Positions 1-7,618 of a DNA stretch of 64,000 nucleotides are shown here, one piece after another; position 1 is the stretch's first letter; every line of letters starts with the position of its first letter. Made by a program: the position numbers and the translations under genes. Under the pieces are notes generated by a model. The model ran no database searches. It was not told the DNA's origin and was given only the letters and a program-made list of their open reading frames with translations. Location of the stretch: the NCBI RefSeq assembly GCF_030403775.1, contig NZ_JAQMWQ010000009.1, positions 102,576 to 166,575 on the forward strand. Reading direction: 5' to 3'. The stretch comes from Paenibacillus sp. BSR1-1 (GTDB lineage: Bacteria > Bacillota > Bacilli > Bacillales > Cytobacillaceae).

Positions 1-246
1 AACGCAAAAATAGGTCCTTATATTTCAATTCAAGATGATTCAACACTCATTAATTGTATGGTTGAACATAGTATTCTTCTTAAAAGCACCAAAATAATGA
101 ATGTAAGTCCCCTTCTTTCAAACTCCATTTTAGGAATAAACACTAAACTAATAGGAATAAATGAAGAGATCAGAAACTTACAATTTATCTTAGGAAGCTT
201 CTCGCAGATTAAAAATTCTTCAGACTTTAACGAGGAAGGAAAATAA
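1..246 (+). CDS. Nucleotidyltransferase C-terminal end (glucose-1-phosphate thymidylyltransferase-like), partial
   Basis: The reading frame is open from the first base of the window to the TAA at 244-246, so only the last 81 residues of a larger protein are present. The visible part has the isoleucine-rich hexapeptide-like pattern of a left-handed beta helix (GPYISI, then a VEHSILL stretch, then NSILGINTKLIGI). This is how long-form, StrD/RmlA-like glucose-1-phosphate thymidylyltransferases end. Such enzymes make dTDP- or UDP-sugars for surface glycans. The next gene, an NDP-sugar epimerase, lies 68 bp downstream on the same strand and fits that role. The family call is by pattern recognition. 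The catalytic N-terminal domain is outside the window, so the nucleotide used cannot be told. Confidence 0.6.
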   Translation, partial: NAKIGPYISIQDDSTLINCMVEHSILLKSTKIMNVSPLLSNSILGINTKLIGINEEIRNLQFILGSFSQIKNSSDFNEEGK

Positions 247-314
247 CCTGGTTTTCTGCTGTGTGAACTGTTTATCCCAGCAGCATTTGGTTAAATAAAA
301 TAGGAGGAATAAAC

Positions 315-1304
315 GTGCAAAAATTAACTGGAGGCGTATTTGTCACTGGTTGTGCAGGCTTCATTGGTTTCCATCTTTCTAAGCGTTTGTTAGATGAAGG
401 TTTCCATGTGCTTGGTATTGATAATATAAATAATTATTATGACACTACTTTAAAATATGATAGATTAAGCATTCTAGCAAACTATCCAAATTTTTCATTT
501 ATTAAAGGTTCCATCGAAAACCTTGAGTTATTAGAAAGTATCTTTGACCAATATAACATTGACATTGTTGTTAACCTGGCAGCTCAAGCAGGAGTTAGAT
601 ACAGTTTGAAAAATCCCCACGTGTATATCCAATCCAACCTTGTTGGATTTGCAAATATACTAGACTGCTGTAAAAAATATCAAATCAAACATCTAATTTA
701 TGCATCATCAAGTTCTGTTTACGGAAACAATAAAAAAATACCGTTTTCTGTAAATGATCGTGTTGATAACCCGGTTAGCTTATATGGTGCTACAAAAAAA
801 GCTAATGAGGTATTGGCCTATTCATACAGCCAATTATATCAACTCCCTGTAACTGGGCTTCGCTTCTTTACAGTTTACGGACCTTGGGGCAGACCGGATA
901 TGGCATACTATACATTTTCGAATGCCATCATGAATCAAGAACCTATCGAAGTTTATAACTATGGAAATATGAAAAGAGACTTTACCTATATTGATGATGT
1001 AATAGAATCCATATATCGACTTATAAAAAAAGGACCGCCTGACAAATCTAATTCTTATTATAAAATTTATAACATTGGTAACCATCATCCAGTAAACCTT
1101 AATGACTTTATCCAGGTGCTCGAAGAACACCTCGGAAAGAATGCCGATATGAGATTATTACCATTTCAGCCAGGCGATGTCCAAGAAACATATGCTGATA
1201 TTGATGACTTAGTAAAGGATATTAACTATAAACCTGTAACTTCTGTTAAAGAGGGAATCAGAAAGTTTGTCGAGTGGTATAAAGAATACAATAAAATTTC
1301 TTAG
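315..1304 (+). CDS. NAD-dependent epimerase, UDP-glucuronate 4-epimerase-like
   Basis: A 329-residue extended short-chain dehydrogenase. Residues 11-20 carry the Rossmann motif TGCAGFIGFH. The early GIDNINNYYD stretch and the late LPFQPGDVQETYADIDDL region are characteristic of UDP-glucuronate 4-epimerases (CapI/LpsL type), which interconvert UDP-GlcA and UDP-GalA for capsule or wall polymers in the cytoplasm. The catalytic YxxxK is visible as YGATKK, with the serine-rich ASSSSVYG segment before it. Start is GTG at 315, with AGGAGG at 302-307. Length is normal for the family. It follows a nucleotidyltransferase fragment, so both probably belong to a surface-polysaccharide operon running in from the left. 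Exact substrate is inferred; a related NDP-sugar epimerase is the alternative. Confidence 0.8.
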   Translation: MQKLTGGVFVTGCAGFIGFHLSKRLLDEGFHVLGIDNINNYYDTTLKYDRLSILANYPNFSFIKGSIENLELLESIFDQYNIDIVVNLAAQAGVRYSLKNPHVYIQSNLVGFANILDCCKKYQIKHLIYASSSSVYGNNKKIPFSVNDRVDNPVSLYGATKKANEVLAYSYSQLYQLPVTGLRFFTVYGPWGRPDMAYYTFSNAIMNQEPIEVYNYGNMKRDFTYIDDVIESIYRLIKKGPPDKSNSYYKIYNIGNHHPVNLNDFIQVLEEHLGKNADMRLLPFQPGDVQETYADIDDLVKDINYKPVTSVKEGIRKFVEWYKEYNKIS

Positions 1305-1317
1305 CTATTAATATTTA

Positions 1318-2007
1318 TCAGTCATGGTCCGTTAGACAAAAATACTCAAATTCTAATTTCTTAGTAGTTTCAAGGGTAATAATTTTTCCTTTTTCCAGCT
1401 GAATTCTTTTTGAAAATAATGGGCCATCATAAACAAAGCTGTGGTATTCACCAGCTTCGCCCATCGGACAACTTTTAGTAACCAGAATATCCTTAACAAA
1501 TGAAGAATTTATTTTTCTGCCAAGCCACGACTCATCTAAAATATCTTCTCTTACTCGAATAACCACAGCTTCATAGCCAGTTCGAACAAATTCTTCAAGG
1601 GCCTGCGAGGCCTCTTCCTGCTTCATCCATAGGGGATAGATCGCATTAACATCGGCGGCCTCCGCAACTTTTTCTCCCCACTCACGGTGAGGGTCAAAAT
1701 ATAAATCTCCAAATGCAATACCGCTAAGATCATAATGATCTTTTAATTGTATAAGTGTTTTAATAAAGTCTTCTGTATAATGATCGAAGGAACATGCGAT
1801 AAAATGTACGGGTATATTTAACGAGTTTCCTTGAAGCTTGATCATTTCGGTTTTCTCTCCATGACCAAAAGTTCTTCCGATTTCGACTGGAACGGTCGTA
1901 AGTAAGCATGCAACCTCATAACCCTGCTCCACTAAGCGGTGCAAAGCCATGCATCCATCCTTCCCGCCGCTCCAGGATAATGCAATCTTTTTATTCAACA
2001 TATCCAT
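1318..2007 (-). CDS. PP-loop ATP pyrophosphatase, diphthine-ammonia ligase (Dph6)-like family
   Basis: A 229-residue protein of the MJ0570/Dph6-related adenine nucleotide alpha-hydrolase family. The N-terminus has the PP-loop SGGKDG (in ALSWSGGKDGCMALHR). The middle has the family's GIAFGDLYFDPHREW region, and the PLW plus SSFVKDIL segments follow. Members adenylate a carboxylate or amide carbonyl using ATP; the eukaryotic member amidates diphthine. Bacteria lack diphthamide, so the bacterial substrate is unknown. It is the last gene of a minus-strand operon and overlaps the preceding DUF488 gene by 17 bp. The ATG at 2001 (third codon) is better spaced from the AGGA at about 2010 than the ATG at 2007, so it may be the real start. 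Confidence 0.8.
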   Translation of the reverse strand: MDMLNKKIALSWSGGKDGCMALHRLVEQGYEVACLLTTVPVEIGRTFGHGEKTEMIKLQGNSLNIPVHFIACSFDHYTEDFIKTLIQLKDHYDLSGIAFGDLYFDPHREWGEKVAEAADVNAIYPLWMKQEEASQALEEFVRTGYEAVVIRVREDILDESWLGRKINSSFVKDILVTKSCPMGEAGEYHSFVYDGPLFSKRIQLEKGKIITLETTKKLEFEYFCLTDHD

Positions 2008-2377
2008 TTCCTATCTGTATTTTTTTATTAATCTCTTCCTGCAGCACGCGAGCATGATTGTACACTGGATCCTTTGCTCCATAAAGTAAAGTTACTTTAT
2101 TATTAGCGGAGGCATCGATAATTTGCTCGATCAGTTGAAGCTTCTTTTCGTCAGTCCGGAGTTCGTCAATATATTTACTGCGAAATTCATCAAATAGCTC
2201 AGGTTTATGACAAAACCATTTCCGAAGCTCAGGGCTTGGGGAAATATCCTTAAACCAGTGGGTTAACTTCGCTGCTTCCTTCGACATTCCCCGCGGCCAC
2301 ACCCGGTCAATCAGAATGCGGCTGCCATCCATCTCATCAAAAGGTTCATAAATTCTTTTTAAAAAAATTTCCCTCAC
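1991..2377 (-). CDS. DUF488 family protein (YeaO-like)
   Basis: A 128-residue cytoplasmic protein. RILIDRVWPRGMSKE near the N-terminus and the later VTLLYGAKDPVYNHA segment are the signature of the DUF488/YeaO family, which is widespread and without a proven biochemical activity. Start is GTG at 2375-2377 and overlaps the TAG of the upstream HTH gene by one base, a translational-coupling arrangement. It also overlaps the following PP-loop ATPase gene. The five-gene run with peptidases suggests co-expression in nitrogen or peptide salvage, but that is only context. Confidence 0.8.
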   Translation of the reverse strand: MREIFLKRIYEPFDEMDGSRILIDRVWPRGMSKEAAKLTHWFKDISPSPELRKWFCHKPELFDEFRSKYIDELRTDEKKLQLIEQIIDASANNKVTLLYGAKDPVYNHARVLQEEINKKIQIGNGYVE

Positions 2378-2607
2378 TAGTCCTCATCCTTTACATCTAA
2401 ATCTTCTGGAATGGGTTCGCTTAATATTTCTTCTACGAGTTGTTTGTATTTTTCCATTTGTTTTAAATGAGTGCTGAATTGTTCTTTATAAATTAAATAT
2501 TCGCTGCCGTCAAAGAGGGCACGGATTTTCTTTTGCTGGATTAGACTTTTGACAGTCTGCTCCGGTATCGATAAATATTCTGCTGTTTCTTTTATGGTAA
2601 GGTACAC
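2377..2607 (-). CDS. Small helix-turn-helix, excisionase-family DNA-binding protein
   Basis: A 76-residue protein whose first 50 residues form a MerR/excisionase-like winged helix: LTIKETAEYLSIPEQTVKSL is the helix-turn-helix, and the IRALFDGSEYLIYKEQF wing follows. The acidic tail is likely flexible. Such small HTH_17 proteins can be recombination directionality factors or small operon regulators. No integrase is nearby and the gene is locked between metabolic genes (5 bp after the peptidase stop, one-base overlap with DUF488), so a local regulatory role is more likely than excision. The target is unknown. Confidence 0.7.
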   Translation of the reverse strand: MYLTIKETAEYLSIPEQTVKSLIQQKKIRALFDGSEYLIYKEQFSTHLKQMEKYKQLVEEILSEPIPEDLDVKDED

Positions 2608-2612
2608 GTTAT

Positions 2613-3641
2613 TTACTCCTCTTTTAGTAAGTCAATATGGTGGACGATTCGTCCGGCTCTTCCTTTAGTCGTATCTGCCTGTGATAGAGAATTGAAGATT
2701 GCCTCTTCCACCGCTTCAGCAGCTGCTGCAAATAGCTGGTTCATGATAGGATGGTCTTCACGAAGCTGTTTACGAATTTCCGTCACCTCATCCGAAAAAT
2801 GCGCTATTTTATGAGCCGTTGAAAAGGCAATGACGATATCCCCGCTTCCGTGGCTAAAATGACTGCCCGTTCGGCCTAGGCCAATTCCGCATCTTTTAGC
2901 AACACGCTGTAATTGCCGGTCACTAAACGGTGCGTCTGTTGCCAGCACAATGATGATCGAACCATCTGAGGTCTCTGACAATGCAGATCTTTCAGAATTT
3001 CGAAACCTCAAAAGTTCTTCCTTTTTCCCAAAATTAGTAAGGACAAGGCAGCCCATTGTATACTCCTCAACCATTCTAGAAGAAGAGCCGATACCGCCTT
3101 TGCAGCCAAAGCAAATCATTCCTTTGCCGGCACCAACCGCTCCTTCCTCAGCTCGGTGTTCAGATGCGTTCTGGATGGCATCGATGGCATGCTCAGGTTT
3201 TACAGGAAACAAGCGAATCGAATTTAAATAGCTGTCATTACATTCTCCCACTACAATATTGACCGTCCCAGTGGTATCACCGATTTCCGGATTCCTAGCA
3301 AGCATATACTCGAGTGTTCCTTGAGTCACAGCAGGAACTGCAAAGGTATTCGTCAACATGATCGGCGCTTCAAGGACGCCCAATTCATTTACCTGTACAA
3401 GGCCTGTCGTTTTTCCGAATCCGTTAATGACATAGCTTGCAGCTGTCACTTTTTCTTTAAACAGATTGCCTTTGTGAGGGAGGATGGCTGTTACTCCTGT
3501 ACATACATATTCGTCACCAGCCGCATCCAGAGGGAAGTTCATTGTCACATGCCCAACCGTTACCCCTTCTACATCCGTGATACAGTTTTTTACTCCTGCA
3601 GGCAACTTACCAATGGTGATTCCTTTTTCCCTAACCTTCAT
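2613..3641 (-). CDS. P1 family peptidase (S58, DmpA-like aminopeptidase)
   Basis: A 342-residue N-terminal-nucleophile aminopeptidase of the DmpA/L-aminopeptidase D-esterase family. The N-terminal DVEGVTVGH block, the NDSYLNSIR segment and the KGGIGSSSRMV block are diagnostic. In characterised relatives the precursor cleaves itself before a serine in the last block, and that serine becomes the nucleophile. It releases N-terminal D- or beta-type amino acids, amides or esters in the cytoplasm. It overlaps the end of the dipeptidase gene by 4 bp (ATGA), so the two are translationally coupled. The pairing with an M19 dipeptidase suggests salvage of unusual peptides, which is inference. Confidence 0.88.
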   Translation of the reverse strand: MKVREKGITIGKLPAGVKNCITDVEGVTVGHVTMNFPLDAAGDEYVCTGVTAILPHKGNLFKEKVTAASYVINGFGKTTGLVQVNELGVLEAPIMLTNTFAVPAVTQGTLEYMLARNPEIGDTTGTVNIVVGECNDSYLNSIRLFPVKPEHAIDAIQNASEHRAEEGAVGAGKGMICFGCKGGIGSSSRMVEEYTMGCLVLTNFGKKEELLRFRNSERSALSETSDGSIIIVLATDAPFSDRQLQRVAKRCGIGLGRTGSHFSHGSGDIVIAFSTAHKIAHFSDEVTEIRKQLREDHPIMNQLFAAAAEAVEEAIFNSLSQADTTKGRAGRIVHHIDLLKEE

Positions 3642-4573
3642 TTTGAGAATCCCGGTCTATGGTCAAGAAAGTTTTGATAAGCAAATCCTCTTACTTGTTC
3701 CTCTTTGTAATGCTTTAACAATTCATTTATGAGATTTTGAGTTTTAGAGGCATCTTCTAAATTAGTGATAAAGGTCGAGATCCCGTCGAAGTCAGAACCT
3801 AACCCAATTTGCTCTATTCCGCCCAATGAACAGAAATGATCGATGTGTTTAATCAGATCCGCGATGGTTGCTTCACCACTTTCTTTTATAAATGGTGGAT
3901 TGTAAACGACGTGAATCAAACCGCCTTTATGGAACATGGCCTCTGCCTGTTCGTCTGTTAGATTACGGAGATGATGGCAAAGCGTTCTCGAATTGGAATG
4001 GCTTGCAATCGGGTATTGGACAATTTCCATCACATCCCAAAAAGCTCTATCACTTAAATGGGATACATCCGTGAGCACCTGATGATCATTATTTAAATCA
4101 ACAATATCTTTTCCTAACAATGTCAATCCGCCGCCGCGCGGTTCACCAGCACCATCTGCAGCAAGATTGGCATTATTCCAAGTCAAACCCACCGAACGAA
4201 CACCAAGCTGATAAAGAATACGGAGCTTCATTAAATCATTGCCAATCGCATCCACGCCCTCAAGCGTTAGCATCGCTCCAATCTGGCCAATTTTTAAACT
4301 ATCAAAATCAGACCAATCTTTAATATGTATCATATCAGGGTTTTTCCCCAGAACTTCCTGATAAAAATAATCGATTTGTTCAAGTGCTACTTGGAATTTC
4401 TGATTAGATGGGATATCAGGGTCGATAAAGATTGCAAAGCATTGAACCTTTATTTTTCCTTTTTGTAACCGGGTTTTGTTTGTTTCTAATTCAGGTGCAT
4501 CCGCAAAACGCAATGTACCTTGGCCCTCTTGGAGTTTCAATAAGGCATCGCAATGCAGGTCAATTATGTTCAT
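3638..4573 (-). CDS. Membrane dipeptidase-like M19 peptidase
   Basis: A 311-residue zinc dipeptidase of the renal-dipeptidase family. The N-terminal metal ligands are in IDLHCDALL (HxD), the bridging glutamate is in LTLEGVDAI, further ligands are in VSHLSD and ASHSNSR, and GLGSDFDG closes the barrel. The family cleaves dipeptides, including those with a C-terminal D-amino acid. No signal peptide is visible, so it should be cytoplasmic despite the family name. It is the first gene of the minus-strand operon that continues with the P1 peptidase, HTH, DUF488 and PP-loop genes. The 52-bp tandem repeats sit directly upstream. Confidence 0.88.
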   Translation of the reverse strand: MNIIDLHCDALLKLQEGQGTLRFADAPELETNKTRLQKGKIKVQCFAIFIDPDIPSNQKFQVALEQIDYFYQEVLGKNPDMIHIKDWSDFDSLKIGQIGAMLTLEGVDAIGNDLMKLRILYQLGVRSVGLTWNNANLAADGAGEPRGGGLTLLGKDIVDLNNDHQVLTDVSHLSDRAFWDVMEIVQYPIASHSNSRTLCHHLRNLTDEQAEAMFHKGGLIHVVYNPPFIKESGEATIADLIKHIDHFCSLGGIEQIGLGSDFDGISTFITNLEDASKTQNLINELLKHYKEEQVRGFAYQNFLDHRPGFSK

Positions 4574-4648
4574 AGTTGGAAGGCTCCTTTTTAAGGTTAA
4601 TTATGTTTGTTGATTAAATCGAATGTAGTAATAGAAAATATTTCCCCG

Positions 4649-4990
4649 CTCTTATTGACCGTCACCTCAATTTTTCGGGTATGACGGGCTTTATGAATCA
4701 CTCTTATCGACCGTAGCGGCATTTTTTCGGGTATGACGGGCTTTATAAACCGCTCTTATCGACCGTCACCTCATTTTTTCGGGTATGACGGGCTTTATGA
4801 ACCGTTCTTATCGACCGTCACCTCATTTTTTCGGGTATGACGGGCTTTATGAACCGCTCTTATCGACTGTCACCTCATTTTTTCGGGTATGACGGGCTTT
4901 ATGAACCGCTCTTATCGACCGTCACCTCATTTTTTCGGGTATGACGGGCTTTATGAACCGCTCTTATCGACCGTCACGGCAATTTTTTCT
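4649..4990. repeat. 52-bp tandem repeat, about 6.5 copies
   Basis: Copies begin at 4649, 4701, 4753, 4805, 4857, 4909 and 4961, each exactly 52 bp apart, with the last copy truncated. They differ at only a few bases. Each unit contains CCGTCA and a complementary TGACGG 17 bp later, so each can fold into a small hairpin. The unit length is not a multiple of three and carries no reading frame. The block fills the gap between the M19 operon start and the end of the uricolytic operon. Confidence 0.95.
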
Positions 4991-5037
4991 ACAGTAGCCT
5001 TTTTTTAAATTTTACCACATTGTAAAAAGAAAAATAA

Positions 5038-5071
5038 TAAGCCAGCTTCCTTAAAAATAGGCGCTGGCTTA
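5038..5071 (-). terminator. Rho-independent terminator of the uricolytic operon
   Basis: A 9-bp perfect stem (TAAGCCAGC at 5038-5046 with its complement at 5063-5071) and a 16-nt loop. On the minus strand it is followed by a T-rich tract, and it lies just past the stop of the M20 gene. Confidence 0.85.
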
Positions 5072-5098
5072 CATGTCTTTTCACATTATTGATTCTCG

Positions 5099-6355
5099 TT
5101 AAGAAGATACCGACAATAAATCATATAGTGTACAAGCAATAATTTTAGTGGCATCCAGCAAATCTTCTAAACGAATATTTTCGTCTGCCCGGTGTCCATT
5201 GGCTTCTTCTAGCAATTTTGGTCCGACACCAAACATAATGGTAGGGATACCCTTCGTATAAAAATGCCGGGCATCAGCATAAATCGGAACCCCGTTGATA
5301 GATAACTCCCCTTTTCCCTTCATCAGCAAATTCCAATTCTCATTCAAGGCTTCGATTAATGGAGAATCTTCCGAAACCGGCCCGAAGCTTTCAGCATGAA
5401 GGATTTTCCGTATTTCTACTTTTAAACCTTCGATATGGGCAACTGCCTGATTCACAATTTCACAAAGCTCACCTTCAGCCTGTATTGCGTCCTCTCCTGG
5501 TATCAGCCTTCGGTCAATTCTAATCTTGCACTCATCAGGCACCACATTGGTGTTAATCCCCCCTGTTATGAGTCCCACAACCAATGTTGGATGATCAATA
5601 CCCGGTACAGAGGATTTTTTCACTGTGAGTGTCTTACGATATTCGTATAGAGCGTTCAAGATTTGAGAAGTTGCTTCGATGGCATCAATGCCTGTATGAG
5701 GAAGGGCAGCATGGGCGGATTTTCCTGTTGTCTTGATTTCAAAATGTAAGCAGCCATTGTGGGCATTTACAGCAGAGTAGGTAAACCCAGCGGCAATCGC
5801 TAAATCAGGCTTGATAACCGCTTGTTCCAACAGCCATTTAGGCCCTATTTCTCCGCCTGTTTCTTCATCAAATGTAAATGCCAAGTCTACTTGCCCGGTT
5901 AATGGCTGCTTGACACCAGCCTGTTTTAAGGCTTGGACTGCGAACGTATACGCAGCAATATCAGATTTAGAAACGGCCACTCCCCGACCATACATTTTCC
6001 CCTCAATAATCTCTGCTCCATACGGATCTACACTCCAGCCTAATCCTGGCGGCACCACATCGCCATGTGCATTTAATACAATATTAGTACCATTCCCACT
6101 GCCAAATCCGGATTTGGCAACGACATTGGCCAGACTAATCATCCCATTCGCTTTTACCTCATCATCGTCTACCTTTAACAAAGAGACATCGTCAAATCCA
6201 AGTTTGCATAGCTGCTGATGGAGGAGAGAAGCAATTGGATAACAGTCTCCAATAGGATTATCCGAAGGAGTTTGCACTAATTTTTTTAAAAAATGAACCA
6301 GTTCATCCTCTTGCTCTTCAACCCACTTTACAATTCTTTCTTTGTCTTTATTCAT
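5099..6355 (-). CDS. M20 family metallohydrolase (ArgE/DapE-like) with altered metal site
   Basis: A 418-residue M20 hydrolase with the usual catalytic domain and inserted dimerisation domain (about residues 200-310). H97 and D99 (in NAHGDVVPPG), the E164-E165 pair (TFDEETGG) and the C-terminal histidine of GHRADE are present. The block that normally reads GRGxxDxKG is GRGVAVSKSD, with valine at the position of the metal-bridging aspartate. The block that normally reads GEPT is AGFT, with glycine where a glutamate ligand is expected. It is the last gene of the urate operon, 19 bp after the allantoate amidohydrolase gene. It may act on a late ureide or an N-acyl amino acid; substrate unknown. 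Confidence 0.82.
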   Translation of the reverse strand: MNKDKERIVKWVEEQEDELVHFLKKLVQTPSDNPIGDCYPIASLLHQQLCKLGFDDVSLLKVDDDEVKANGMISLANVVAKSGFGSGNGTNIVLNAHGDVVPPGLGWSVDPYGAEIIEGKMYGRGVAVSKSDIAAYTFAVQALKQAGVKQPLTGQVDLAFTFDEETGGEIGPKWLLEQAVIKPDLAIAAGFTYSAVNAHNGCLHFEIKTTGKSAHAALPHTGIDAIEATSQILNALYEYRKTLTVKKSSVPGIDHPTLVVGLITGGINTNVVPDECKIRIDRRLIPGEDAIQAEGELCEIVNQAVAHIEGLKVEIRKILHAESFGPVSEDSPLIEALNENWNLLMKGKGELSINGVPIYADARHFYTKGIPTIMFGVGPKLLEEANGHRADENIRLEDLLDATKIIACTLYDLLSVSS

Positions 6356-6374
6356 AATAGCACTCTCCTTACTG

Positions 6375-7601
6375 CTAATAAGCTAACTGATGTAATAATT
6401 CGATTAAAACATCAAGACCTGTTTCTAGTTCATTGTTTGAGGTATATTCCAGCGGGGAATGACTAATTCCCCCCTTACTTGGGACGAACAGTATGGTAGT
6501 TGGGCAAATTCCCGCAAATAGTTGAGCATCGTGCCCTGCCCCGCTATTCATCACATGATAGCCAATATTACGATTCGTACATATGTCCTGAATCATTTCA
6601 TTTAACTTAACGTCCATTTGCACTGGCTGAACCTCATGCCATTTTTCTATCTCAATATTCAGTCCCTTCTGCTTCGCCATTTCCATAAAACGGCTTGAGA
6701 ATTGCTCGCAATAGGAGTTCAAAACCGCTTCCGTTGGATGTCTGGCATCCACTGTAAAAACCACTTGATTCGGTATCACATTTGACACATTCGGTTCCAC
6801 CAAAAGCTGCCCCACTGTTGTGACCAGATTCTCATCGAATCCCTCAGCCAAGTTATATAAGTCATCAATCATGGCTGCCGCACTGCGCAGCGGATCTTTC
6901 CGCCATTTCATTAATGTCGTACCCGCATGGTTGGATTCCCCGTTTACCGTAATCATAAACCGCTTTTGCCCGACTATGGTTTGAACGATACCGATAGATT
7001 TTTGAAGCTTTTCTAGAGTTGGTCCTTGTTCAATATGTAATTCAACAAATCTATCGATATCATTTCGTCTCAGATACTCCGGATTGGCAAATCCAAAGCC
7101 CGCTTCCTTCATTGCAGACTCAAAGCTTGTGCCCTCAGAATCTTTTAAACCCTCAATATCTCGAAAGGTATAAACCCCTGTCATCATGCCGGAGCCAAAG
7201 CAGGCTATCGGGAAGCGGCTCCCTTCCTCTTCACATAATGAGACGATTTCAAGATTCACCTTTGGCTCTCCAAATTGCTGTTTAAGATAGCTTAATGCAA
7301 GGATTCCTGCCAGGATTCCATAGGCTCCGTCATATTTACCTCCTAATGTAACCGAATCAACGTGGGAACCAACGAGTATGGTCGGGCTCATTGAATTTCC
7401 ACAAGACAACCTGCCAAACAAGTTTCCAATCGAATCATAATACGTTTGAAATCCGAGCTCATCCATCCATTCCTTTAGAGATTGCTGAGCCTCTTTCCAA
7501 GCTTTGGAGTAAAGGAGACGGGTAACCCCTCCTTCCGAAACTGCTCCAAATGAACTTAGCCATTCGATTGCATCTGCTAGATTTGCGGGAACATGACTCA
7601 T
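6375..7601 (-). CDS. allC: Allantoate amidohydrolase (M20 family)
   Basis: Hydrolyses allantoate to ureidoglycine/ureidoglycolate with ammonia release, the step after allantoinase. With the start at 7601 the protein has 408 residues, normal for AllC/hydantoinase-carbamoylase enzymes. VGSHVDSVTLGGKYDGAYG (H80, D82, D91), CEEEGSRF and HIEQGPTLE are visible metal and family motifs. I prefer the ATG at 7601 because AAGGGAGAG lies 8 bases upstream. An ATG at 7628 would add nine residues but has only a weak site and overlaps allB. Related carbamoyl-amino acid hydrolases share the fold; the operon makes allantoate the best substrate. Confidence 0.88.
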   Translation of the reverse strand: MSHVPANLADAIEWLSSFGAVSEGGVTRLLYSKAWKEAQQSLKEWMDELGFQTYYDSIGNLFGRLSCGNSMSPTILVGSHVDSVTLGGKYDGAYGILAGILALSYLKQQFGEPKVNLEIVSLCEEEGSRFPIACFGSGMMTGVYTFRDIEGLKDSEGTSFESAMKEAGFGFANPEYLRRNDIDRFVELHIEQGPTLEKLQKSIGIVQTIVGQKRFMITVNGESNHAGTTLMKWRKDPLRSAAAMIDDLYNLAEGFDENLVTTVGQLLVEPNVSNVIPNQVVFTVDARHPTEAVLNSYCEQFSSRFMEMAKQKGLNIEIEKWHEVQPVQMDVKLNEMIQDICTNRNIGYHVMNSGAGHDAQLFAGICPTTILFVPSKGGISHSPLEYTSNNELETGLDVLIELLHQLAY

Positions 7602-7618
7602 GACAATCTCTCCCTTAG

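Noticed and set aside
2377..2607. Excisionase of an integrated element
   Set aside because: No integrase, attachment repeats or phage genes are nearby, and the gene is tightly packed in a metabolic operon.
4649..4990. CRISPR array
   Set aside because: The 52-bp units are contiguous and nearly identical; there are no variable spacers and no cas genes.
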